NCBI GenBank assembly: GCA_002455335.1
Contig: DKKP01000211.1
Location: forward strand, 1 to 24,293
Length of the DNA: 24,293 bases
DNA from: Anaerolineales bacterium UBA6663
GTDB lineage: Bacteria > Chloroflexota > Anaerolineae > Anaerolineales > UBA6663
Direction: 5' to 3'
Position 1 is the first letter of the stretch, and the number at the start of each line of letters is the position of its first letter. Shown one piece after another: positions 1 to 7,018 of this stretch. A program made the translations under genes and the position numbers. The notes below the pieces were generated by a model. That model ran no database searches. It was not told the DNA's origin and was given only the letters and a program-made list of their open reading frames with translations.

Positions 1-116
1 TCGATCGTGAAATCCGTCGCCCCGATGTCGGCCGATACCCCGGGATCGATCAGGATCTTCACCCGGTCCACATCCGGCGCGTTCGCCCCATGCCCATAAA
101 AGCGCAGCGATAGGCC
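1..116. repeat. Direct repeat copy 2 (start of second LamG module)
   Basis: This segment matches 1099-1214 at 113 of 116 positions, differing at 24, 36 and 111. The two copies are 1098 bp apart, exactly 366 codons, so both are read in the same frame. All three differences are synonymous third-position changes (Ile, Val, Leu). The copy continues past the window edge, so its full length is unknown. Confidence 0.95.
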
Positions 117-1316
117 ATCGCTGGCGCCGCCACCGACGCCGTTTTGGACGACGGGTAGATAGAGCACGCCTGACCAGGCCGCCGGTTGGTCAGGAACCAC
201 GTCTTCGGCGGTCATGGCGCTGAGGCCGGCCTTGATCAGCGCAGGCAGTCGAACCCGATACGGGCCTGGCGGCACATGGGTTGGGGCCGCGGTGGATGTT
301 CGGGTGGGTGTGCGGGTGGGCGTACGCGGGGTCGCGGTTGACGCGCCACCTCCTGTAGAGGGCTCAGTGGATGTCGGCGTTCGGGTTGGTGTGGGGGTCT
401 GTGAGGCGACCGTCGTCGGCTCGGGCGTGCCGCCAAAGGGTGTATCCGACGAGTAGACGGGCCCGGCTGTGCCTGAGCCGCCGTAACGGCACTGCCCATG
501 GCTCGACCCGCCCGAGCTGTCGAGCACCACGCCCGTGCAGGCCCCGGCCACGCCTTCATCGAAGTGGTACAACGCCGCCGTATCCCCATCCGTCGTGAAA
601 GCGCCACCCGGTCGCGTGAAGCCGCTCGTGTAGCGCACCACCCGCGACAGCCGCAGCTCGTCCATCCAGCCGCTGTACGCCGGATACTGCGTCCCCACAT
701 CGTGCTTCTCAGCCCCCAACACCAGATACGGGTCCGAGTTCGGGTACGACGTCCCTCGCCCATCCTGGTAGCTCGCATCCCCCGTCGGCCCCGTCGCGCT
801 CGCCTCCTGCACCCCATCCACGAACAACCGCATCTGCCCCGTCGTCAGGTTGCGCGTGACCGCCACATGGTGCCACGCCCCGTCACGCAGATCGGTCGTC
901 CCAACGATCGTCCGCGATCCCTGACCGGTCGTGACCCCGAACGCCACTCGCCCCGCCCCGAGCGACAGCCCGAAGTCACCGTACGCCGGCGCATTGTAGA
1001 TGTCGCGATCGATGAAGATGTTGCCGTTGATCCAGTTCGCGTTCGCGCCCGCCGTGATCGCCCCGGCGTTGTTTCCGCTGGCCGTCTTCAGCCAGACCTC
1101 GATCGTGAAATCCGTCGCCCCAATGTCGGCCGACACCCCGGGATCGATCAGGATCTTCACCCGGTCCACATCCGGCGCGTTCGCCCCATGCCCATAAAAG
1201 CGCAGCGACAGGCCCGGCGCGCTCTGGCTCTGAGCCGCGCGTGGCCAGGCCAGCGCCCCAAGGGCAAGGATCAGGCAAAGAACGAATGCCTGTGTCAGGC
1301 GACGAACTGAACGCAT
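1..1316 (-). CDS. Secreted LamG/concanavalin-A-like lectin-fold protein, C-terminus cut by window edge
   Basis: The reading frame is open from an ATG at 1316 to the left edge, giving 438 codons with no stop. Residues 1-30 form a signal peptide (Arg-rich start, then a Leu/Ala core ending near AQS). Residues about 35-250 form a LamG-like jelly roll with the typical DGAWHHVAVTRN stretch followed by GQMRLFVDGV and a later WMDELRLSRV. A Thr/Pro-rich linker follows (about 290-345), then VRLPALIK and LYLPVVQN, and then a second LamG module starts that repeats the first. A purine-rich AAAGGG lies five bases before the ATG. The product is probably exported and may bind carbohydrate or surface polymers, but the ligand cannot be told. 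The gene lies just downstream of the glycan locus, behind a terminator hairpin, so it is probably transcribed separately. Confidence 0.85.
   Translation of the reverse strand, partial: MRSVRRLTQAFVLCLILALGALAWPRAAQSQSAPGLSLRFYGHGANAPDVDRVKILIDPGVSADIGATDFTIEVWLKTASGNNAGAITAGANANWINGNIFIDRDIYNAPAYGDFGLSLGAGRVAFGVTTGQGSRTIVGTTDLRDGAWHHVAVTRNLTTGQMRLFVDGVQEASATGPTGDASYQDGRGTSYPNSDPYLVLGAEKHDVGTQYPAYSGWMDELRLSRVVRYTSGFTRPGGAFTTDGDTAALYHFDEGVAGACTGVVLDSSGGSSHGQCRYGGSGTAGPVYSSDTPFGGTPEPTTVASQTPTPTRTPTSTEPSTGGGASTATPRTPTRTPTRTSTAAPTHVPPGPYRVRLPALIKAGLSAMTAEDVVPDQPAAWSGVLYLPVVQNGVGGGASDGLSLRFYGHGANAPDVDRVKILIDPGVSADIGATDFTI
1099..1214. repeat. Direct repeat copy 1 (start of first LamG module)
   Basis: This is the N-terminal partner of the repeat at 1-116. 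It encodes the segment beginning GLSLRFYGHGANAPDVDR, just after the signal peptide. Upstream of 1214 the match stops abruptly, where copy 1 reaches the signal-peptide region and copy 2 reaches the linker region. The pattern indicates an in-frame duplication of a whole domain. Confidence 0.95.
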
Positions 1317-1422
1317 CAACACCCTTTTGAGAAGCTGGAGTTTCGGGTGGCCCTGGCAGTGACCTGCCCCACCAACCCCCGGCAAACAAGAGTGAGTTTA
1401 TCGCTTTACACGTCATTAGTGC

Positions 1423-1440
1423 ACCCGTAAATTTGCGGGT
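1423..1440. promoter_or_regulatory. AT-centred 18-bp near-palindrome upstream of the LamG gene
   Basis: The sequence ACCCGTAAATTTGCGGGT is symmetric except for one T/G pair. It sits about 107 bp upstream of the LamG start and is the most AT-rich part of this gap. Its form fits a dimeric repressor or activator site, but no matching regulator was identified. The function is inferred from symmetry and position only. Confidence 0.3.
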
Positions 1441-1478
1441 CTACACGCGCCCCACGCCCGACCCAGGGCCCCTAACGC

Positions 1479-1509
1479 AGCCGTGCCGCCTGGAGCAGGC
1501 GGCACGGCT
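1479..1509 (-). terminator. Hairpin at the end of the eight-gene glycan operon
   Basis: Two perfectly complementary 13-nt arms (AGCCGTGCCGCCT and AGGCGGCACGGCT) enclose a 5-nt loop, starting 32 bp past the stop of the acyl-adenylating ligase. In the minus direction no clear U-tract follows, so termination may be factor-assisted. The hairpin position between the ligase and the LamG gene supports a transcription boundary. Confidence 0.65.
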
Positions 1510-1541
1510 GTTATCCTATTCGGTTTGCGGCACAGCCGGAT

Positions 1542-2897
1542 TTACGGCGTCGGGTCAGCCCGACGCATTCGCTTGTAGCGGGCGTTGTACTGTTCCTGGC
1601 CGCTGATCTCGATCTTGGCCGGGATCTTGTAGGTCGCCAGCTTTTCGCGGCAGAACGCGCGCAGACGCTTCTTGAAGGCCGCGGGCTCTTCGGGCTCGAA
1701 CAGGTTGACGCGGGCCGTGACGATCTGGCCCGTGATCGGGTTCTTCTCGCCCACGACGACGGCATCGCGCACGTTGCTCATCTGGAGCAGCACGCTCTCG
1801 ACCTCGGCCGGATAGATCTTCTGCCCACCGACGTTGATGATCTCGGACTTGCGGCCAAGGATGCGGATGTACTCGCCGTCGACCTCGACTGAGTCGCCCG
1901 TGTTCATCCAGCCTTCGGCGTCGAACGGGCTTGGCGCATTCAGATAGCCGAGCATGGCCGACTGCGCGCGCACCCAGAGCAGCCCATCGACGATCCTGGT
2001 CTCGAAACCCTCGCCGCCGACCTTGACCCACAGCGAACGGTTGTCACGCGACTTCGAGCGCAGGATGCCGAGCTCCGAGAGGCCATACGTTTGCTGGAGC
2101 TTGACCCCGGGGAAGACCTCGGCGATGCGCTGGAGCGTGCTCTCGGGCATCACCTCGGTGCCGTAAGTCACCAGCCTGAGCGATGACAGATCGTGGCGCT
2201 TGTAGGCCTCCGAGATCAGCAGCAGATTGAGGAAGGTCGGCGAAGTCGGCAGCATCTCGACCCGGTTGCGGGCGATCGCCTCGCAAACTACGTCGGGGTT
2301 GCGCGAGCTGACCGAGACCACTGTGCCGCCGTTCGAGAGCGTGTAGAAGAGCGTGTTGATCCCGCCGATGTGGTCGAGCAACAGAAACGTCAGCGTGACC
2401 ATGCGCTGCCGCGCCGTCTTGAACTTCTCGAGCAGGCTTGTGAAGTTGTGAAGCGCGGCCTTGCTCTTGCCCGTCGAGCCCGACGAGAACAGGACAAGAC
2501 CGGGCGCCTGCGCTTCGCGTAGTTGCAGGGTCAGTTGATTAACGGCGGACACCGGGCGGGCCTGCCAGCTCCAACGATCGTCGGCGTCGAACGCGATCTC
2601 GACCTCGACCTCGGCGATCTCAAGAAATTCCTCGCGGTGCACCTCGGCGGCTTCGGTCAGCGGCACGACGATCGCGCCGCGATCGATCAGCGCCAGCAGC
2701 AGCGCCACGGCCTGGGCTGTGTAGTCGCCGCGGAGCGCGACCACCTGACCCTGGCGCATACCCTGCGCATCCAGCCGCGCGCGCCACTCGTTGACCCGAT
2801 CGACGAGATCGCCATAGGTCGTCGCGGTCTTGCCTCGCGCCAGGGCCGGATCCGCGCGCCATTGATCCATCCGATCGAGCAGCCACTGAATGCTCAC
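1542..2897 (-). CDS. AMP-forming acyl-CoA/acyl-ACP ligase (ANL superfamily)
   Basis: This 451-residue enzyme belongs to the adenylate-forming ANL superfamily, which activates a carboxylic acid as acyl-AMP and transfers it to a thiol. Visible motifs are the P-loop SSGSTGKSK (138-146), YGLSE (271-275), TGD (333-335), the hinge region GRKSEIINVGGQK (348-360) followed by YPAEVE, and YKIP (423-426). The usual C-terminal G-K motif is replaced by NARYKRMR, where K442 may be the catalytic lysine. The protein is shorter than typical 500-550-residue acyl-CoA synthetases. The start is GTG, overlapping the SDR stop as GTGA, with GGAGGT five to six bases upstream. The neighbouring ACP suggests the acyl group is loaded on that carrier rather than on CoA, which is an inference. 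Confidence 0.88.
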   Translation of the reverse strand: MSIQWLLDRMDQWRADPALARGKTATTYGDLVDRVNEWRARLDAQGMRQGQVVALRGDYTAQAVALLLALIDRGAIVVPLTEAAEVHREEFLEIAEVEVEIAFDADDRWSWQARPVSAVNQLTLQLREAQAPGLVLFSSGSTGKSKAALHNFTSLLEKFKTARQRMVTLTFLLLDHIGGINTLFYTLSNGGTVVSVSSRNPDVVCEAIARNRVEMLPTSPTFLNLLLISEAYKRHDLSSLRLVTYGTEVMPESTLQRIAEVFPGVKLQQTYGLSELGILRSKSRDNRSLWVKVGGEGFETRIVDGLLWVRAQSAMLGYLNAPSPFDAEGWMNTGDSVEVDGEYIRILGRKSEIINVGGQKIYPAEVESVLLQMSNVRDAVVVGEKNPITGQIVTARVNLFEPEEPAAFKKRLRAFCREKLATYKIPAKIEISGQEQYNARYKRMRRADPTP

Positions 2898-3604
2898 GAC
2901 ACACCTCCGAGGTAGATCACCTGACCTGTGACATAGTCGCTTTCAGGCCTGACAAAGAAATCGATCACGTTGGCCACATCCTCAAAGCGTCCGAGGCGTT
3001 TGATCGCCAGGCGCTGGAGGATGCCGTCGATCTTGTCCTTGGGTACGTTGCGGATGAGGTCGGTCTCGATCGGCGTCGGGCCCACGATGTTGCAGGTGAT
3101 GCCAAAATCGGCGACCTCACGCGCGAACACGCGCGTGAACGTCTCGACGGCGCCCTTCGAAGCCGCGTACAGGCTCTCGCCTTCGAGCTGCATGGGCACG
3201 GCGATCGTGCTCACGTTGACGATGCGCCCGTATTTGCGGCGGCGCATCACCTTGGCCGCCTCGCGGCACATCAAGAAGGTGCCGTGGAAGTTTGTGCCGA
3301 GCAGCCGCGCGGCTGTCGCATCGGGCGTGAGCAACACGTGGTTCATCGATGCCACGCCGGCGTTGTTCACCAGGACGTCGAGGCGACCCTGACGCTTTTG
3401 GATCTCGGCGAATAGCGCCTTGACCGCGCCCTCGTCGGCGACATCGAGCTCATGGTGGCGATAACCTTCGGCCTCCCAGTCGGCCGGGCCGCGGCTGCAG
3501 CCCTCGACTTGATAGCCTCGAGCCAGAAGGTGTTCGGCCAGATATCGGCCGATGCCCTTTCGGGCGCCGGTGACGAGCGCGACCGGCACTGCGGCCTCAG
3601 GCAT
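2894..3604 (-). CDS. SDR-family oxidoreductase, FabG-like (3-oxoacyl-ACP reductase type)
   Basis: This 236-residue protein is a classical short-chain dehydrogenase/reductase. It has the NAD(P) motif TGARKGIG (12-19), NNAG (80-83), N105 and the catalytic YAASK (Y146, K150). Counting 13 residues back from Tyr, as in FabG, gives T133 instead of the usual Ser, with S132 next to it. The start ATG overlaps the ACP stop by 8 bp, and the stop overlaps the ligase start by 4 bp. The three genes are therefore very likely translationally coupled. The most likely role is reduction of a 3-oxoacyl group on the adjacent ACP, but sugar-reducing SDRs share the same fold, so the substrate is open. Confidence 0.9.
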   Translation of the reverse strand: MPEAAVPVALVTGARKGIGRYLAEHLLARGYQVEGCSRGPADWEAEGYRHHELDVADEGAVKALFAEIQKRQGRLDVLVNNAGVASMNHVLLTPDATAARLLGTNFHGTFLMCREAAKVMRRRKYGRIVNVSTIAVPMQLEGESLYAASKGAVETFTRVFAREVADFGITCNIVGPTPIETDLIRNVPKDKIDGILQRLAIKRLGRFEDVANVIDFFVRPESDYVTGQVIYLGGVS

Positions 3605-3932
3605 GGGTGTTCTCGGCAGCCAAACGCAACACGTAGTCGGTCAGCGCGCCGACCGAGCGAAACGGGCTGTGCTTCTGCGACATGGCCCGCTCATCGGCCA
3701 GGACCACGACAAGGTCGTGCTCGTCGGCCAGGCGCTGCTCGATCTCGAGCACGGCCGTCACAAGCCCGAGCGAATCGAGCACGGCGCCTGCTCCGATCAA
3801 GCGTGTTTCCTCGGTGAGTTCGGTCGTCTCGGCCTCTGGCGAGGCGAGCACAAGGGCTTCGCGCACGCCGGCGACCACGATCTCGATCACGGCCGCCCGA
3901 TCCAAACTGTTGTTATCGACTTGATCCGTCAT
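3597..3932 (-). CDS. Acyl carrier protein (phosphopantetheine-binding), dedicated to the cluster
   Basis: This 111-residue acidic protein has the carrier-protein signature LDSLGLVTAVLEIEQ, with S54 as the expected 4'-phosphopantetheine attachment site. It is longer than the housekeeping AcpP (about 78 residues), with a 20-25-residue N-terminal extension and a longer insert after helix II containing AMSQKHSPFRSV. An AAGG motif lies seven bases before the ATG. It is followed with overlap by the SDR and then the ligase. The trio looks like a dedicated acyl-loading and reducing module rather than part of general fatty acid synthesis, since no FabD, FabF or FabZ is present here. Confidence 0.85.
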   Translation of the reverse strand: MTDQVDNNSLDRAAVIEIVVAGVREALVLASPEAETTELTEETRLIGAGAVLDSLGLVTAVLEIEQRLADEHDLVVVLADERAMSQKHSPFRSVGALTDYVLRLAAENTHA

Positions 3933-4038
3933 GCAGCACCTTCAAGGGCCGGTCAGCACTGTGTCTGCCAGCATGAATTGATTCGAGCCAGAGACATCCG
4001 ACTTCGTCGCTCGCGGCCGGCCTGACCCGACCTATCCC

Positions 4039-5613
4039 TCAGCGCCGTAGCTCGTAGAGTTCATACACCCCGATGGCGGTGACCCGATCATAGCGCGCCG
4101 CAAGCTCGTCTTCGGGATACAGCTCCACCCAGCGGGCGAACTCGCCCACAAGCACATACGGCGGCGGCTCTGTCGCGGCAAACGCATAGAAGTCGCTTGG
4201 CGGCTGACCGCCCTGCCAGATGTAGCTCACCGCCTTCGGGAGCAATGAAGGGGGCGGGAAGTTGTAATCGTGATCCGTCAGAAAGCCCATCTCGGGCTCC
4301 CAGGTCTCGACCCAGGCCTCGGCCGGCACATGCTCGCGCATGTATTGCGCCATCGCCAGCGGGCCGTTATCGGGCGGGCGGAACACATCGAGCGCCAGCT
4401 TCCCCAGCGGGGCGAGGATCATGAGCGCCAACCAGGCCAACCACACAGTGCGCCAGGCCGTCGCGGCCGGGAGCGTCCATTCACGAGTACGCAGCGCCCG
4501 AGAGAACGCGGGGAGATCGACCTGGAAATCGGCCGTGAGGTCCTGCATGAAACGCGCGACGAACAGGCTGGCAATAGCCAGCGCCGGGAACGCGTAACGC
4601 AGCCAACTGATCGACGCCGTCACATACCAGACGAGGTTGACGACGGCCAGCGCCAACAACACGCCCCACTGGTGGCCGGCGCGATTGCGCGGCAACGCCA
4701 GGAAACCGCCATAAAGCAGCGTCGGGATCAGCAGCCCAAAGTACACCTTGAGGCTGAGCAGCTCCTCGATGCCGCGCCGCATCAGATCCGTCGAGAACAC
4801 CAGCGCCGCCCCGGAAGTGGCCTCGCGCAGGATCGTCAGGTTCTCGGCCGCCGTCGACGGGCCGAGGAAGATCACGACATAGACCTGCCAGATCGCGTAG
4901 ACCATCGCCGTCAAGATGCCCGGCACAAGGAAGACGCGTTGCGGCGCCGAGTTGTAGTACAGGTTGGCCAGCCAGGCGAAGAGCAACGTCGGCGCCAGCA
5001 CGAGCAGATACTGGTTCTTGGTCACCACAGCCAGACCAAAGAACAGGCCGACGATCGTCAGCCGGCGCAGGCTGGCGCTGTCCCACGCTTTGAACCAGAC
5101 CCAAAACCCGGCCAGCGTGAATAGCAGCCCGGGCACCTCACCCAGCACCTGACGCCCGTACTCCACGAGGCCAAGGCCGGGCGTCACCACAAGCAGCGCC
5201 GTCGCCACAAGCGCCAAACGTGGCCCACCCAGCAACCGCGCCAACCCATAGAAGACGATCACGGCCCCGACGAGGTACAGGGCCATGATGACGCGCGCCT
5301 GAAACAGGCCGATACCGAACAACTTGAAGGCCGCCGCGATCGGCAACATCACGGTCGGGCCGACGCCGATCGTTGGGCCGAAATAGCGAAAACCGTCTCG
5401 ACTGTAGTCCGCGTAGACGCCGAACCGCACAAGCGTCTTCGGGACGTGCAGATGCGATCCCTCATCGAACCACGTCAGTGGAAAATCCACGAGATTGGTG
5501 AACGCCAGGACGAACACAAACGCCAGACCGATCAACGGCAGCCAGATCAGCTCGAGGGTGCTGTGCGCCGCCGCGGCCGGGTTAAGCTCGGTATGGGAGG
5601 ATGCTGCCGACAT
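4039..5613 (-). CDS. Polytopic GT-C glycosyltransferase (ArnT/PMT-like, GT39/GT83 type)
   Basis: This 524-residue integral membrane protein has many hydrophobic segments. It carries the GT-C hallmark Asp-Glu pair just after the first membrane helix (WFDEGSHLH, D50-E51). A second typical element, EYGRQVLGEVPG, lies in a later loop. The C-terminal part (after about residue 400) is a soluble extracytoplasmic domain. Such enzymes transfer a sugar from a polyprenyl-phosphate donor to an acceptor outside the cytoplasmic membrane. I chose ATG 5613 because GAGGGGG lies five bases upstream. An in-frame GTG at 5646 would add 11 residues and has no good ribosome site. The gene follows the FAD protein by 45 bp in the same operon. 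Confidence 0.85.
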   Translation of the reverse strand: MSAASSHTELNPAAAAHSTLELIWLPLIGLAFVFVLAFTNLVDFPLTWFDEGSHLHVPKTLVRFGVYADYSRDGFRYFGPTIGVGPTVMLPIAAAFKLFGIGLFQARVIMALYLVGAVIVFYGLARLLGGPRLALVATALLVVTPGLGLVEYGRQVLGEVPGLLFTLAGFWVWFKAWDSASLRRLTIVGLFFGLAVVTKNQYLLVLAPTLLFAWLANLYYNSAPQRVFLVPGILTAMVYAIWQVYVVIFLGPSTAAENLTILREATSGAALVFSTDLMRRGIEELLSLKVYFGLLIPTLLYGGFLALPRNRAGHQWGVLLALAVVNLVWYVTASISWLRYAFPALAIASLFVARFMQDLTADFQVDLPAFSRALRTREWTLPAATAWRTVWLAWLALMILAPLGKLALDVFRPPDNGPLAMAQYMREHVPAEAWVETWEPEMGFLTDHDYNFPPPSLLPKAVSYIWQGGQPPSDFYAFAATEPPPYVLVGEFARWVELYPEDELAARYDRVTAIGVYELYELRR

Positions 5614-5658
5614 GGGGACCCCCTCGCTGTGCAAGACGCTCGTCACGGCGCAAGTGCC

Positions 5659-6993
5659 CTACCCACTGACCGGCACCGGGCGCGCCGACGGCTGATCGGC
5701 CAGGATCTGATCGACAGTCGTCTGCGCGTGTCGGGTCACGGATTCGCCGTTGGTCAGCGCCGGGTAGATCTGGGCCGTGGTCGCCAGATACAGGCCGGCG
5801 ATCGGTGTGCGGATCTCGGGGATCAGGTGGGTCGAGTTCAGCCGATGCAACGGCTCGACATAGCGCTCGCGATGCACCAGGAAGTGGCGGATGCGGCGTT
5901 CATCGAAATCCGGGAACATCAGCTTGAGATTCTCGATCCAGGTCGCCTTGATCTCTTCGTCGCTCTTGGTCTGCCAGGCGCTCCCGGGCGCCGTGTACTT
6001 GGGGATGTAGACCAGATGATGGCCGCCGACGTACTGCGGATCGATGTAGCTTGTGGTTTCGATGACGCCCGTGAACGGCACGCGCAGGTCGGTGATATTC
6101 AGCGTCCAGAAGCCGGTCAGCGGCCGATCGAGCACAAGCAGCGGGCAGACCACGCCCAGATACTCGGTCTGGCCGAGAAAGTCGCGATAGGCCGCGTCGG
6201 CCGCGGGGATCAGACGCTGGAACAGCGGTACCTGCACCGTGGCGGCTACGGCATCGTATGGTCGGATCTCGCCGTTCACGCGGATGCCGCGTGCCCGACC
6301 TTGCTCGATCACGATCTCCTGGACCGGGGTCTGCAGATGAACCACGCCACCGGCCGCCTCGATCCGCTCTGCCATGGCCTTGAGCAGGGTGGCGTAGCCG
6401 CCGATCAGATGGCCCGACATCTCCTTCTGGTTGACGCCCTTGCGCGTCGACTTCGTGCGGACCAGCCGCGACCACATCCACGTGGCCGGGATGTCGGCGA
6501 ACGCGCCGTCGAACTTGGCCTTGAGCATCTGGCCCCAGATCGCCTCGTAGGTGCGCCGTCCGCTGGCCCGGATCAACCAGCGCTCGACGGGTTCGCCCTC
6601 TAGCTTACGCCAATCGTTCCATAACTGAGCATACAGCACGGTCAGACCAAGCCGAAAGCGGTCGATCAATCCGAGGGGCTTGAACGTCAGGAACTCCACA
6701 AGGTTGTTCATGGAGTACAGCCCGCCTTCATGGAAGAAGCCGGTGCGTGTCTCGCGGAAGCGGAGCTGATCCGTGATCCCAAGCTCCTGGCAGAGCTGCA
6801 TCAGGCTGGCGTCGCTCGAGAGGATGGCGTGGTAAAAGCGATCCACCGCAACGCCATCGGGCAGATGGAGCGGGCCCGCGAGGCCGCCCAGCACAGGCGA
6901 AGCCTCGAAGATCTCGACCTGCACACCCCGCCGGGCCAGGAGATAGCCCAGCGTGATCCCCATGATCCCACCACCGACAATACCGACTTGCAT
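5659..6993 (-). CDS. NAD(P)/FAD-dependent oxidoreductase, amine-oxidase/protoporphyrinogen-oxidase-like
   Basis: This 444-residue flavoprotein starts with a Rossmann dinucleotide motif (VGGGIMGITLGYLLARRG, glycines 7, 9 and 12), followed by E30 for the FAD ribose and a GG pair at 36-37. The rest resembles the NAD-binding-8/amino-oxidase family, which includes HpnE- and UDP-galactopyranose-mutase-like proteins. Homologues of this type are often found in polysaccharide loci, but no substrate has been firmly set. A longer in-frame start up to 7254 would overlap the upstream epimerase with Arg/Pro-rich nonsense. ATG 6993, with GAGGAG eight bases upstream and the Rossmann strand starting at residue 2, is clearly preferred. 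Confidence 0.85.
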   Translation of the reverse strand: MQVGIVGGGIMGITLGYLLARRGVQVEIFEASPVLGGLAGPLHLPDGVAVDRFYHAILSSDASLMQLCQELGITDQLRFRETRTGFFHEGGLYSMNNLVEFLTFKPLGLIDRFRLGLTVLYAQLWNDWRKLEGEPVERWLIRASGRRTYEAIWGQMLKAKFDGAFADIPATWMWSRLVRTKSTRKGVNQKEMSGHLIGGYATLLKAMAERIEAAGGVVHLQTPVQEIVIEQGRARGIRVNGEIRPYDAVAATVQVPLFQRLIPAADAAYRDFLGQTEYLGVVCPLLVLDRPLTGFWTLNITDLRVPFTGVIETTSYIDPQYVGGHHLVYIPKYTAPGSAWQTKSDEEIKATWIENLKLMFPDFDERRIRHFLVHRERYVEPLHRLNSTHLIPEIRTPIAGLYLATTAQIYPALTNGESVTRHAQTTVDQILADQPSARPVPVSG

Positions 6994-7001
6994 TCCTGAG
7001 T

Positions 7002-7007
7002 CTCCTC
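7002..7007 (-). promoter_or_regulatory. Ribosome binding site fixing the FAD oxidoreductase start
   Basis: GAGGAG on the minus strand lies 8 bases before ATG 6993, inside the 25-bp gap after the epimerase stop. It decides against the longer in-frame extension. Confidence 0.75.
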
Positions 7008-7018
7008 GCGTGTATCGA

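Noticed and set aside
498..1310. A 270-codon plus-strand frame rich in Arg and Pro
   Set aside because: It lies opposite the LamG gene, whose domain motifs and signal peptide are clear. The plus-strand frame shows no fold signature.
4270..6603. Long plus-strand frames at 4270-5124 and 5446-6603
   Set aside because: Both are antisense to well-supported genes (GT-C and FAD oxidoreductase) and consist of low-complexity Arg/Gln/Asp-rich sequence.
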